Positions 1-7,376 of a stretch of 29,298 bases of DNA are shown here, piece by piece. Below the pieces are notes generated by a model. It ran no database searches. It saw only the letters and a list, made by a program, of their open reading frames with translations, and was not told the origin of the DNA. The translations under genes and the position numbers were made by a program. The stretch spans positions 1 to 29,298 of the forward strand of contig DCUY01000111.1 in the NCBI GenBank assembly GCA_002327905.1. The letters run 5' to 3'. How positions within the stretch are numbered: position 1 is the first letter of the stretch; every line of letters starts with the position of its first letter. This DNA comes from Caldifarciminota bacterium UBA2202 (lineage in GTDB: Bacteria > Hydrothermota > 32-111).

Positions 1-567
1 CCAGACAAATCAATTGTCTTTTGTGTAGACGAAAAAAGCCAGATTCAAGCTTTAGAACGCACACAGCCGATACTTCCGCTTCGTCCGGGTATTCCTTCAA
101 GACAAACGCATGACTATGTCAGACACGGCACAACAACCTTGTTTGCCGCATTAAATATGCTTGATGGGAATGTGATAGGAGATTGTATGCCGAAGTTCAG
201 GCAGCAGGAGTTCATAAGGTTTTTACAGATAATCAATGTCAAAACTCCACCTGAACTTGACCTGCATCTTATTGTAGATAATTACGCAACCCATAAACAT
301 AAGAGTGTAATGAAATGGCTGGAGCGTCATCCTCGCTTTCATCTGCACTTCACTCCAACATCAAGCTCATGGCTGAATCTCGTAGAACGATGGTTCTCTG
401 AAATAACCTGCAAAAGAATATGCAGAGGATCATTTAAAAATATTAAAGAGCTTGTTAATGTTATCAATCAATATATAGATAATCACAATCAAAATCCCAA
501 AGTTTTTGTCTGGACAGCATCAGTTAAAAGCATTCTTAATAAAATTTCAAATATCAAGAACTGTTAG
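1..567 (+). CDS. IS630-family transposase, 5' truncated by window edge
   Basis: The reading frame is open from base 1, so the N-terminal helix-turn-helix part lies outside the window. The visible 188 codons form the DDE catalytic domain of an IS630/Tc1-mariner-type transposase, which cuts and joins transposon ends. The first Asp is in FCVDEKSQIQ (codon at 28), the second in LIVDNYATHKH (codon at 277), and the Glu in NLVERWF (codon at 385), about 35 residues after the second Asp, as expected for this family. The motif RHGTTTLFAALN before the second Asp is also typical. All three acidic residues and a normal C-terminus are present, so the visible part looks intact. The gene ends at a TAG. I could not identify the element's terminal inverted repeat or TA target duplication because the left end is missing. 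Confidence 0.93.
   Translation, partial: PDKSIVFCVDEKSQIQALERTQPILPLRPGIPSRQTHDYVRHGTTTLFAALNMLDGNVIGDCMPKFRQQEFIRFLQIINVKTPPELDLHLIVDNYATHKHKSVMKWLERHPRFHLHFTPTSSSWLNLVERWFSEITCKRICRGSFKNIKELVNVINQYIDNHNQNPKVFVWTASVKSILNKISNIKNC
1..567 (+). mobile_element. 3' part of an IS630-family insertion sequence
   Basis: The intact 3' portion of the transposase implies an insertion sequence entering from the left edge. The right boundary must lie between the stop codon (567) and the SGNH gene start (661). No inverted repeat can be verified without the left end, so the true boundary is unknown; the end given here is simply the transposase stop. Confidence 0.7.
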
Positions 568-585
568 ACGCACCACAATAGAATA

Positions 586-613
586 TTGCAAATTTTTCAA
601 AAAGAGATACAAT
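586..613 (+). promoter_or_regulatory. Possible sigma-70 promoter for the SGNH-hydrolase gene
   Basis: TTGCAA (586-591) and TACAAT (608-613) are separated by 16 nt and lie just downstream of the transposase gene. Transcription would start near 620, giving a leader of about 40 nt that contains the purine-rich AGGGGAAGGA (641-650). It may lie inside the right end of the insertion sequence, in which case the IS could drive the neighbour. The assignment rests on hexamers and spacing only. Confidence 0.4.
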
Positions 614-660
614 GCATATAGAGTTTTGAGTTATTAAAAAAGGGGAAGGAATGATGAAAT

Positions 661-2076
661 TTGACGAAAGAACTGTTAAGACGAAAATTCCCCGTTACTT
701 TGGTATCAATGCTATATTTTATACTATGCCTGCTCTCCTCGAAAATTCTTCTCATCTTTCTGATTTCTATACTTACTGCAATTAATATTTTAACGCTGAT
801 TTTGATGCGAAGAGAACCAGCAAAAATCAAAACAGTATTTGCAGTCTCTCTGCATTTTTTGTTTTTTCTCTTCATTCTCGGATTCTTTGAAATGCTGACA
901 TATTCAATATTGATATTTCTGACTGCCAATATACTCATATACAGATTGCCTGTTTTGACTGAGGCGAGAAGATACTATCTCTCAGCGCTTTTTATAGCAA
1001 TTTTTTCCATTCTTTCCGTCGAAGGTTTTTTAAGAATTACTCAAAATATTGAGGCGTCAAAACTTTACCACAGTCCGGATTACCCGTCTCTGAACATATT
1101 CAAAGAGTCGGCATCCTATTCTGCGGAGAATGTTTTCGGCGACCTTATACATCCAAATGCAAATAAAATTGAATGTCAGTTCCGAAATCAAAGCTTCAAA
1201 ACAGATGAACAGGGATATCTCAACTCTTCAGAGTGTTACGCGAAAAGCATTGATATTATGATTTTGGGAGATTCATATTCATCTCTCAGTGCTATGAATC
1301 TTTCTGACTTGTGGGTGGAACTGCTTCGAAAAAGAGTTAAATTGAATATATGCAATCTTGCAGTATCAGGCAATGAGCCATATCAGGAATTTGTTTCATT
1401 CTGCGTGATGAAGGAAAAAGTGAGATTTTCGGACAATGCAGTATTGATATGGCAATTCTTTGAAGGAAATGATTTTAATACTTTTTATGGAGAAATCAGA
1501 GAAGACTGCAATTATAAAACTGACTATATAACGCATCTGAATGAAAGTTTGGAGAATTTCAGAGGCACCAATAATGTAAATATTTTAATCAACAGACTTT
1601 CAGGCAAAGATCTCATTCCCCAGAATAAGTTAGTAGAAATAGAGACAAAGTCGGGGAAAATGCACTGCTTAAAAGATTATATAAAGGCAGTCGAAATGCC
1701 TCTTGAAGAGATTGAAGAGAGCAATGAGGCGGGAAATCTCAATGAAATAATTAAAATAATTTCAAATGAATCTCAAAGAAGAGGAATTCAGCCGCTGATT
1801 TTATTCATACCTTCGAAGTGCAGTGTGTGCAGAATCATAGTTGAAGACACATCTTCTTCCTATAAAAGAAGCGGTTTTTCCATTCTTCTTGAAAATATAT
1901 GCAGAGAAAACAGAGTCGCTTTTATTGAATCCGGTTATGCCATGTTTGCGGAATCAAAGAATCTTTACGCCAAAAACGGAGAATTCCTCTGGTGGCTTGA
2001 CGATTCTCATTTGAATCCTGCAGGAAATAAAATCATTGCTGATACTCTGTATTCATTTCTAAAGCAGGGAATTTAA
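661..2076 (+). CDS. Membrane-anchored SGNH/GDSL-hydrolase-like protein
   Basis: This 471-residue protein has a hydrophobic N-terminal third, with about four to five membrane segments between residues 12 and 124, followed by a soluble SGNH-hydrolase-like domain. Block I is ILGDSYSS (GDS at 203-205, Ser205 the likely nucleophile). A Gly/Asn pair occurs at SGNEP (237-238), FEGND covers 268-271, and DDSH (Asp447, His450) near the C-terminus fits the DxxH block V. Family members are esterases or acyl/acetyl hydrolases, often acting on cell-surface polysaccharides; the substrate here cannot be read from sequence. The start is TTG at 661, because in-frame TGA codons at 652 and 655 exclude anything earlier; AGGGGAAGGA lies about 10 nt upstream. 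Two ATGs at 651 and 654 are in another frame. It is probably monocistronic, between the IS remnant and the long operon. Confidence 0.75.
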   Translation: MTKELLRRKFPVTLVSMLYFILCLLSSKILLIFLISILTAINILTLILMRREPAKIKTVFAVSLHFLFFLFILGFFEMLTYSILIFLTANILIYRLPVLTEARRYYLSALFIAIFSILSVEGFLRITQNIEASKLYHSPDYPSLNIFKESASYSAENVFGDLIHPNANKIECQFRNQSFKTDEQGYLNSSECYAKSIDIMILGDSYSSLSAMNLSDLWVELLRKRVKLNICNLAVSGNEPYQEFVSFCVMKEKVRFSDNAVLIWQFFEGNDFNTFYGEIREDCNYKTDYITHLNESLENFRGTNNVNILINRLSGKDLIPQNKLVEIETKSGKMHCLKDYIKAVEMPLEEIEESNEAGNLNEIIKIISNESQRRGIQPLILFIPSKCSVCRIIVEDTSSSYKRSGFSILLENICRENRVAFIESGYAMFAESKNLYAKNGEFLWWLDDSHLNPAGNKIIADTLYSFLKQGI

Positions 2077-2130
2077 TTAAATTATAGCCTGTCTTTTCAT
2101 CTGTCACAAAAAAAATTTATAAAATAACTG

Positions 2131-2158
2131 TTGATTTTTATATTTTAATTATTATAAT
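2131..2158 (+). promoter_or_regulatory. Sigma-70-type promoter at the head of the 20-gene operon
   Basis: TTGATT (2131-2136) and a perfect TATAAT (2153-2158) are spaced by 16 nt. The expected transcription start, about 7 nt past the -10 box, falls on the ATG at 2165, and there is no Shine-Dalgarno sequence between them. This is the only clear promoter I found for the gene run ending at 22527; internal promoters inside coding sequence were not excluded. Confidence 0.6.
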
Positions 2159-2164
2159 AAATTA

Positions 2165-4627
2165 ATGGGACAGGAAAAACAGTGGATGGAGTTTGAGCCT
2201 GTATTTTACGACGAGCTCACGGGAATTCTGAATAAGCGCTTTATAAATAACGCCGGAAACCTCCTTTCGGGGAATATATCTCTCACATTCTTCGACATTG
2301 ACAATTTCAAATACATAAATGACAGATATGGCCATTTTGCAGGAGACAAAGTTATACAGGAGATAGGAATGCTTTTAAAAAACCATTCCAAAAAAGGGGA
2401 CTATCCTCTCAGATTCGGAGGAGACGAGTTTATAATTATTTCTGCAAACAGAAATGCCGCAGAGCAGGAAAAAATAATAGAGAGTTTCAGAAAGTATGTT
2501 GCTTCAAGGCCATTCATAGTATCGAACAAATCCATATCAGTGACTCTTTCATTCGGAATTGCTGAGGGGAGCGCTTATGATGTCGAGACAATTCTTCAAA
2601 ATGCCGATTTTGCTCTTTATTGCTCAAAGGAGAAGGGAAAAAACTGCACTACAATATATACAAAGAGAGGAACAACTGGTCTGTATATGCCCTTAAGAGA
2701 GGAAAGGGAGATTAAGAAATCCATAGCAGGAGAAAAAAATGTAATAATAAAGGGGGGATTCAAATCCGGAAAATCATCCCTTCTGAAAAAACTGAAGAGT
2801 GAATTTCCAAAAATTGATTTTATTGAACTTGATGATTTCAAAGATGAACATATTGAAAGACAGTGTGTGATATTCTATAATCCGGCGGTCATTGCCGAAG
2901 ACAAAAATATGAACAGATTTCTGCACAGAATCAAGCAAAAGCCGTATGATGAATTCACTCTGTCGAGCTTATCAAAGGATGATATAGTGAGGTTTTTGGA
3001 ACTTGCAGGAAAGACACCGACTCTTTTCACTGTGAACTATCTTGATTTGGTTACAAACGGGAATCCGTTTCTGGTGAGCAGAAGCATAACAAAGGACTTG
3101 CACTCTAAATTTGAAACTTTGACTGATTATCCGGCAGAAGAGGAAATATCCTATCTCAGTGAGAGTATAATAGCGGCTTTGAAGAGAATAACCCATCTTG
3201 GATTAAATATAATCTCCTCAGAAATTGTGTCGGAGAGATCTTTGTATAGAGACATAATGTTTCTGATGAATCTTGGACTTCTGTCAGAAAAGAACCGTGG
3301 CTTTGCATATACCTTTCCGCCTCTTTTTTTTCATTTTGCTAAAGATATCCATTTTTCACCGGCTGAAAAGAAAATATTTGAAATCGCGCGCAAAAAGATA
3401 ATAAGCCGGTCATCGGGAGATTCCGCCCTTATACTCGCGACTGGAACAGATCTTTACAATTACGGAGATATGGAAGAGGCATTGGATATAATAAATCTAC
3501 TGTCTGACTACTCTGATGAATCGCACGCTCTGAAAGCGAGGATTTACATATCCCAGACCCGTTGCGAACTCGCTGATAAGGAGATAGAGGGCATAAAGAG
3601 CAAGACAGTCCATTCACAGATGAATGTGCTCAAAGCGGCAGCATCTGCAGGGAATCTTGAGATTGAGATGACTGATGACCAATATACGAACATACTCTAT
3701 ATGAATTATTGTTTAAGAACTCAGTCATTCGATATGGTTGAGGAGATTGAAAAGAGGATAAATCAGAATGTTTTAACAGAGAAAGAGCATGTTTCATATC
3801 TTTCAAATCTTGCCAATTATCATTTGTTCAGGCAGCGAGAGGATGAAGCTATGAAATGTTTTTTGAAATGCGAAGAGATATGCAGAAATGAGCTCTTTCT
3901 TGCAGACCTCGGGAAAATCTATATGCAGATGGGGAACATGTTCGACCAAAAGGACAGTCTCATCAAAGCTCTTGAATATTTCAATAAGGCAATGGAGATT
4001 TTTCCGTATGCCAACATGAGTTCGATAATTTGGAGCATTAATCTTAATATCGGAGTGACATACCTTAAACTCGGAGAATTTTCAAAATCCTTGGATATGT
4101 TCTCATCTCTTCTCACAATGGAGAGAGAGAATCAGAGTGAATTCTACAGAGTAATTATTTACAATAATCTCTCCGATGCATATATCCGCATGTTTGAGTG
4201 GGATAATGCAGAATATTATAATGAAATGGTTCTGAATTATTACAGGGAAAAGTCATCGGTTCCTGATTTTGCGGTATTTCAAAGCAGAAAGATTGCTCTT
4301 GCCAAAAAGAGCTCTAAGTGGTTGAAACTTGATTATTTTAATAAAGATGATATAATTAGTATTCTTGACCTGAAGGTTCTTGATTTTCTGACAAAGAATC
4401 AGGAATGCAGTTTGAGCAGGATTAAGGATTTTGTATCGGAACTGCTACTTACAGGCAATAATGAAGAGATGCTTTATAAAGCGGAACTTATAACGTATAT
4501 ATGCTATATTCTAAGAGAGGACGCAAAAATCAGAGAATATCTCTTAGAAGCAGCTTCAATGATCTTTTTGTCCCTTGATATGACAATGAGGGACAATATT
4601 CTAAAACAAAGCATGGAGGTTCAATGA
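2165..4627 (+). CDS. GGDEF domain - STAND-type ATPase - TPR protein
   Basis: This 820-residue cytosolic protein has no membrane segment or signal peptide. Residues 15-165 form a complete GGDEF (diguanylate cyclase) domain with FDIDNFKYINDRYGH (43-57) and an intact GGDEF motif at 85-89. The inhibitory I-site RxxD is degenerate: the Arg position is Lys76, while Asp79 is kept. Residues 190-430 look like a STAND/AAA_16-type NTPase: Walker A GGFKSGKS (197-204), an acidic FIELDD (219-224) as possible Walker B, and NGNPFLVSR as in the family's helical part. The C-terminal half is helical, with TPR-like repeats around 540-710. c-di-GMP synthesis is therefore likely, gated by ATP binding and a TPR ligand (inference). 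The start is ATG 2165, possibly leaderless; ATG 2186 with a weak AGGA upstream is the alternative. It overlaps hslV by 4 nt. Confidence 0.82.
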   Translation: MGQEKQWMEFEPVFYDELTGILNKRFINNAGNLLSGNISLTFFDIDNFKYINDRYGHFAGDKVIQEIGMLLKNHSKKGDYPLRFGGDEFIIISANRNAAEQEKIIESFRKYVASRPFIVSNKSISVTLSFGIAEGSAYDVETILQNADFALYCSKEKGKNCTTIYTKRGTTGLYMPLREEREIKKSIAGEKNVIIKGGFKSGKSSLLKKLKSEFPKIDFIELDDFKDEHIERQCVIFYNPAVIAEDKNMNRFLHRIKQKPYDEFTLSSLSKDDIVRFLELAGKTPTLFTVNYLDLVTNGNPFLVSRSITKDLHSKFETLTDYPAEEEISYLSESIIAALKRITHLGLNIISSEIVSERSLYRDIMFLMNLGLLSEKNRGFAYTFPPLFFHFAKDIHFSPAEKKIFEIARKKIISRSSGDSALILATGTDLYNYGDMEEALDIINLLSDYSDESHALKARIYISQTRCELADKEIEGIKSKTVHSQMNVLKAAASAGNLEIEMTDDQYTNILYMNYCLRTQSFDMVEEIEKRINQNVLTEKEHVSYLSNLANYHLFRQREDEAMKCFLKCEEICRNELFLADLGKIYMQMGNMFDQKDSLIKALEYFNKAMEIFPYANMSSIIWSINLNIGVTYLKLGEFSKSLDMFSSLLTMERENQSEFYRVIIYNNLSDAYIRMFEWDNAEYYNEMVLNYYREKSSVPDFAVFQSRKIALAKKSSKWLKLDYFNKDDIISILDLKVLDFLTKNQECSLSRIKDFVSELLLTGNNEEMLYKAELITYICYILREDAKIREYLLEAASMIFLSLDMTMRDNILKQSMEVQ

Positions 4628-5157
4628 ATTTTCTTTCGACTACGATTCTCGGAGTGAGGCGGGGAAATATCACGGCGCTCGGAGGAGACGGACAAGTCAC
4701 ATTGGGAGATACAATTGTGAAGCACGGAGCAAAGAAGATCAAACGGCTTCACAATGGAGAGGTTCTTGCAGGATTCGCGGGTTCAGTCGCCGATGCTCTC
4801 GCATTATTCGATAAATTTGAAAATTATCTCACAAAAGACAAAGGGGATATTATAAGAGCGGCTACTGACCTTACAAAAGAGTGGAGGCAGGATAAAATCC
4901 TCCGTCAGCTTGATGCAATGCTGATAGTTATGGATAGAGAGCATTCGCTCATGATTTCAGGAAAGGGCGATATTATTGAGCCTGACGACGGAGTGATTTC
5001 AATAGGGAGCGGAAGCGCTTATGCATACGCGTCCGCAAGGTCTCTTCTCAGGTTCTCCGATCTACCGGCTGAGAGAATTGTTGAAGAATCCCTTAAAATA
5101 GTCTCTGAAATATGCATATACACTAACAGCAGAATTACAGTAGAGGTTTTGAAGTGA
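4624..5157 (+). CDS. hslV: ATP-dependent protease subunit HslV (ClpQ)
   Basis: This is the threonine-protease subunit of the cytosolic HslVU proteasome-like complex; dodecamers of HslV degrade proteins unfolded and fed in by HslU. The protein has 177 residues, normal for the family. Removal of the first five residues (MNFLS) would expose Thr6 as the catalytic N-terminal Thr1. Counting from it, the conserved Asp17 and Lys33 fall on Asp22 (GGDGQVTLG) and Lys38 (GAKKIKRL), as in E. coli HslV. The GSGSAYAYASAR stretch (about residues 126-137) is also typical. GGAGGT at 4615-4620 is only 3 nt from the ATG. The gene overlaps the upstream GGDEF gene by ATGA and hslU by GTGA, so translation is probably coupled. 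Confidence 0.97.
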   Translation: MNFLSTTILGVRRGNITALGGDGQVTLGDTIVKHGAKKIKRLHNGEVLAGFAGSVADALALFDKFENYLTKDKGDIIRAATDLTKEWRQDKILRQLDAMLIVMDREHSLMISGKGDIIEPDDGVISIGSGSAYAYASARSLLRFSDLPAERIVEESLKIVSEICIYTNSRITVEVLK

Positions 5158-6467
5158 TTAAAGAAAAGACATTGAAAGCTCGCGAAATAGTCGATGAACT
5201 CAACAAATACATAATAGGGCAGAATGACGCAAAAAAACAGGTTGCTATTGCAATAAGGAACAGATACAGACGGCTTCTTGCTGATGAATCAATCAGGCGC
5301 GACATTGCATTGAGCAATATAATCATGATAGGACCCACAGGAGTGGGAAAGACTGAGATAGCGAAGCGTCTTGCAATGCTTGTCAATGCTCCTTTTTTAA
5401 AAGTTGAAGCGACTAAATTCACTGAAGTGGGTTATGTGGGTAAAGATGTGGAATCCATAATCAGAGACCTTATGAATATAAGTCATGAAATGGCGGAAAA
5501 AGAACTTTCAGAGGGTATAGAAAATATTGTGGAGCAGGATGTTGAGAGAGAACTTTTGGATGCGATATTTCCGGGATTTGAAGGATATGAGGATGTGTCC
5601 AAGGAAAAATTCAAAGGAATGCTTAGAGACGGAATACTCAATGACAGGGAGATTGAAATAGAGATACTTGAAAAAACAATGCCCGGAATGGATATGCTGG
5701 GAATAAGCGGACTTGATTCATTCGAGCCTCTGCAGGATATGCTCAAGGAAATGGCTCCGAAGAGAAAGAGAAGAAAAAAAATGACTGTCAGAGACGGCAG
5801 AGCTGTAATACGGGACAGAGAGATAATGAAGAGAGTTGATAAAGACAAAGTCATAGAGATTGCAAAAGACAGAGCGGAAAATCAAGGCATTGTCTTCATA
5901 GACGAAATTGACAAGATAATATCAAGCGGTCAGGGAAGCGGAGCTGATGTCTCCCGCTCAGGAGTGCAGAGGGACCTGCTACCTATAATTGAAGGAACTA
6001 CAGTGATGACAAAATACGGACAGATAAAGACCGACCATATTTTATTTATCTCTGCAGGAGCATTCTCAAGTTCGTCTGTATCCGACCTTATGCCTGAGCT
6101 TCAGGGCCGGTTTCCGATAAGAACAGAGCTCCAGCCTCTTAATGCAGGGGATTTCATAAGAATTTTAAAAGAACCGGACAATTCAATATTGAAGCAGTTT
6201 CAGCATCTGCTCAAGTCGGATTCACTTGAAGTCGTCTTTAATCAGGATGCAATAGAGGTTATTGCGGAGATAGCATATCAGGCAAATCAAAAAATTGAAG
6301 ATATTGGAGCGAGGCGCCTCAGAACAATAGTATCGAAGGTTTTGGAGGATTTGATGTATGAAGCTCCTGATATTGACAAAAAGAATATCATCATTGATAA
6401 GGAATTTGTGCTCAACAAAGTAAATGACCTTTACTCTGATATTGATAGGAGAAAATACATATTATGA
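5154..6467 (+). CDS. hslU: ATP-dependent protease ATPase subunit HslU (ClpY)
   Basis: HslU is the AAA+ unfoldase that powers HslV. The 437-residue protein (E. coli 443) has Walker A GPTGVGKT (60-67), the pore loop GYVGKDVE shortly after, Walker B IVFIDEID, and the sensor region GAFSSSSVSDL followed by ELQGRFPIR. The intermediate I-domain, including the basic KRKRRKK stretch, is present. The C-terminal tail RRKYIL matches the segment that inserts into HslV pockets. The start is GTG overlapping the hslV stop by 4 nt. All key motifs are intact, so the HslVU pair should be functional. Confidence 0.97.
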   Translation: MIKEKTLKAREIVDELNKYIIGQNDAKKQVAIAIRNRYRRLLADESIRRDIALSNIIMIGPTGVGKTEIAKRLAMLVNAPFLKVEATKFTEVGYVGKDVESIIRDLMNISHEMAEKELSEGIENIVEQDVERELLDAIFPGFEGYEDVSKEKFKGMLRDGILNDREIEIEILEKTMPGMDMLGISGLDSFEPLQDMLKEMAPKRKRRKKMTVRDGRAVIRDREIMKRVDKDKVIEIAKDRAENQGIVFIDEIDKIISSGQGSGADVSRSGVQRDLLPIIEGTTVMTKYGQIKTDHILFISAGAFSSSSVSDLMPELQGRFPIRTELQPLNAGDFIRILKEPDNSILKQFQHLLKSDSLEVVFNQDAIEVIAEIAYQANQKIEDIGARRLRTIVSKVLEDLMYEAPDIDKKNIIIDKEFVLNKVNDLYSDIDRRKYIL

Positions 6468-6913
6468 TGCTTGCTAAAAATCTGGAGCGAATCGTTTCCG
6501 GCAAATTCCTTTCATCTTCGGAATTTGACAAAGCGGTGGAGGAACTTATATCTCTCTGCAATTACTCAAACGAAGAGTCCGCTTCAATTCTCTCCGAAGT
6601 GCTTCAGAGGGAGATGAGTTTCAGCACCTATTTTGCCGATGAAATGTCAGTGCCGAGAAGTGAAATAAAAAGCAACGACCTCTGCCTTCTTGTCGGAATA
6701 AGCAAAAGCGGAATCAAAAATGAATCAAATGAGATAAAGGTTATATTTCTTCTGCTGTACGGAGAGAAGAGAAAATCCGAATATCTTTCCCTTCTTTCCT
6801 ATATTTATCGCATTCTGTCCGGAAGACAATTCAAGAACAGACTGATCTCCTGCGAAACAAATGACGAAATAAAAACACAGGTTATAAAAGGACTGTTTGA
6901 AATTGAAGGATAA
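6464..6913 (+). CDS. PTS EIIA (fructose/mannitol-type)-like protein lacking the phospho-histidine
   Basis: The 149 residues follow the pattern of the PTS EIIA type-2 domain: an N-terminal helical part (ILSEVLQREMSFSTYF), the active-site segment, a core of LCLLVGISKSGI and IKVIFLLLYG, then helices with YLSLLSYIYRIL and FKNRLISCETNDEI. In phosphotransferase EIIA proteins the active-site segment reads like IALPHAR; here it is MSVPRSE (61-67), with Arg65 where the phosphorylated His should be. It is therefore probably not a phosphocarrier and may be a regulatory or binding relative. I base this on pattern alone, without a profile search. The ATG overlaps the hslU stop by 4 nt (a second ATG is at 6467). 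No PTS partners occur in the window. Confidence 0.55.
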   Translation: MMLAKNLERIVSGKFLSSSEFDKAVEELISLCNYSNEESASILSEVLQREMSFSTYFADEMSVPRSEIKSNDLCLLVGISKSGIKNESNEIKVIFLLLYGEKRKSEYLSLLSYIYRILSGRQFKNRLISCETNDEIKTQVIKGLFEIEG

Positions 6914-7376
6914 AACAAAAAAAATCATTTACTGGCTACCTGCTTTTTTATGGATGATTGTAATATTCATTGTCGGCTCAGTAAGAGTTGACTTCAAAGG
7001 CGACAATATCAATCTCGTTTCAAAAGTTCTGATGATTTTAAAGGATTTTTTGTACAAAAAAAGAGATGTCTGGGCTTTCGCTATGCTATTGTCCGAGAAT
7101 CTTGACAGAGTTTACCATACTTTCGAATATTCAATACTTACTCTTCTTGTTTATTACGCTTTGAAAAAGACAGAGGACAAAACTGTCAGGGAGAATGCGA
7201 TTTTAACTTCAATGTTTGTTCTTATTATAGGCATTCTTGATGAATTGCACCAGATATTCATTCCAACGCGTTTTTGCTCATTCTTCGATCTGCTTGCAGA
7301 CGGAATAGGCATATCACTGATGATTATATTTATCCTAATATTTCAATTGTCAGTAAGGAGGCGCAATGCAGTTTGA
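6897..7376 (+). CDS. VanZ-like family membrane protein
   Basis: A 159-residue integral membrane protein with about four membrane segments (near 10-28, 74-90, 101-115 and 136-152). It carries the VanZ-family signature: His74 and Glu77 in YHTFEYSILTLL, DELHQIFIPTR (115-125), and Asp131/Asp135-Gly136 in FFDLLADGIG. VanZ itself gives low-level teicoplanin resistance, but most chromosomal relatives have no known function; no glycopeptide-resistance genes are nearby. The start is TTG at 6897 or TTG at 6903, each overlapping the upstream gene, and the end overlaps hisS by 11 nt. Confidence 0.8.
   Translation: MKLKDKTKKIIYWLPAFLWMIVIFIVGSVRVDFKGDNINLVSKVLMILKDFLYKKRDVWAFAMLLSENLDRVYHTFEYSILTLLVYYALKKTEDKTVRENAILTSMFVLIIGILDELHQIFIPTRFCSFFDLLADGIGISLMIIFILIFQLSVRRRNAV

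Noticed and set aside
576..597. CAATA-GAA-TATTG hairpin followed by a T-run as a terminator for the transposase
   Set aside because: The stem is only 5 bp and AT-rich, and it overlaps the proposed -35 box; it is too weak to call.
654..785. Alternative ORF from the ATG at 654, in a better position after AGGGGAAGGA
   Set aside because: It stops after about 43 codons and gives no recognisable protein, while the frame from TTG 661 gives consistent membrane helices and SGNH motifs.
597..938. Minus-strand ORF of 113 codons over the SGNH gene start
   Set aside because: It lies opposite the well-supported SGNH gene, has no recognisable motif or ribosome site, and looks like a complement of AT-rich membrane-helix codons.
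2069..2082. Palindrome AATTTAATTAAATT at the end of the SGNH gene
   Set aside because: It is purely A/T, partly coding, and expected by chance in such AT-rich sequence; there is no U-tract.
7300..7370. T-box or other riboswitch before hisS-aspS
   Set aside because: hisS starts inside the VanZ-like gene, so there is no leader to hold one.
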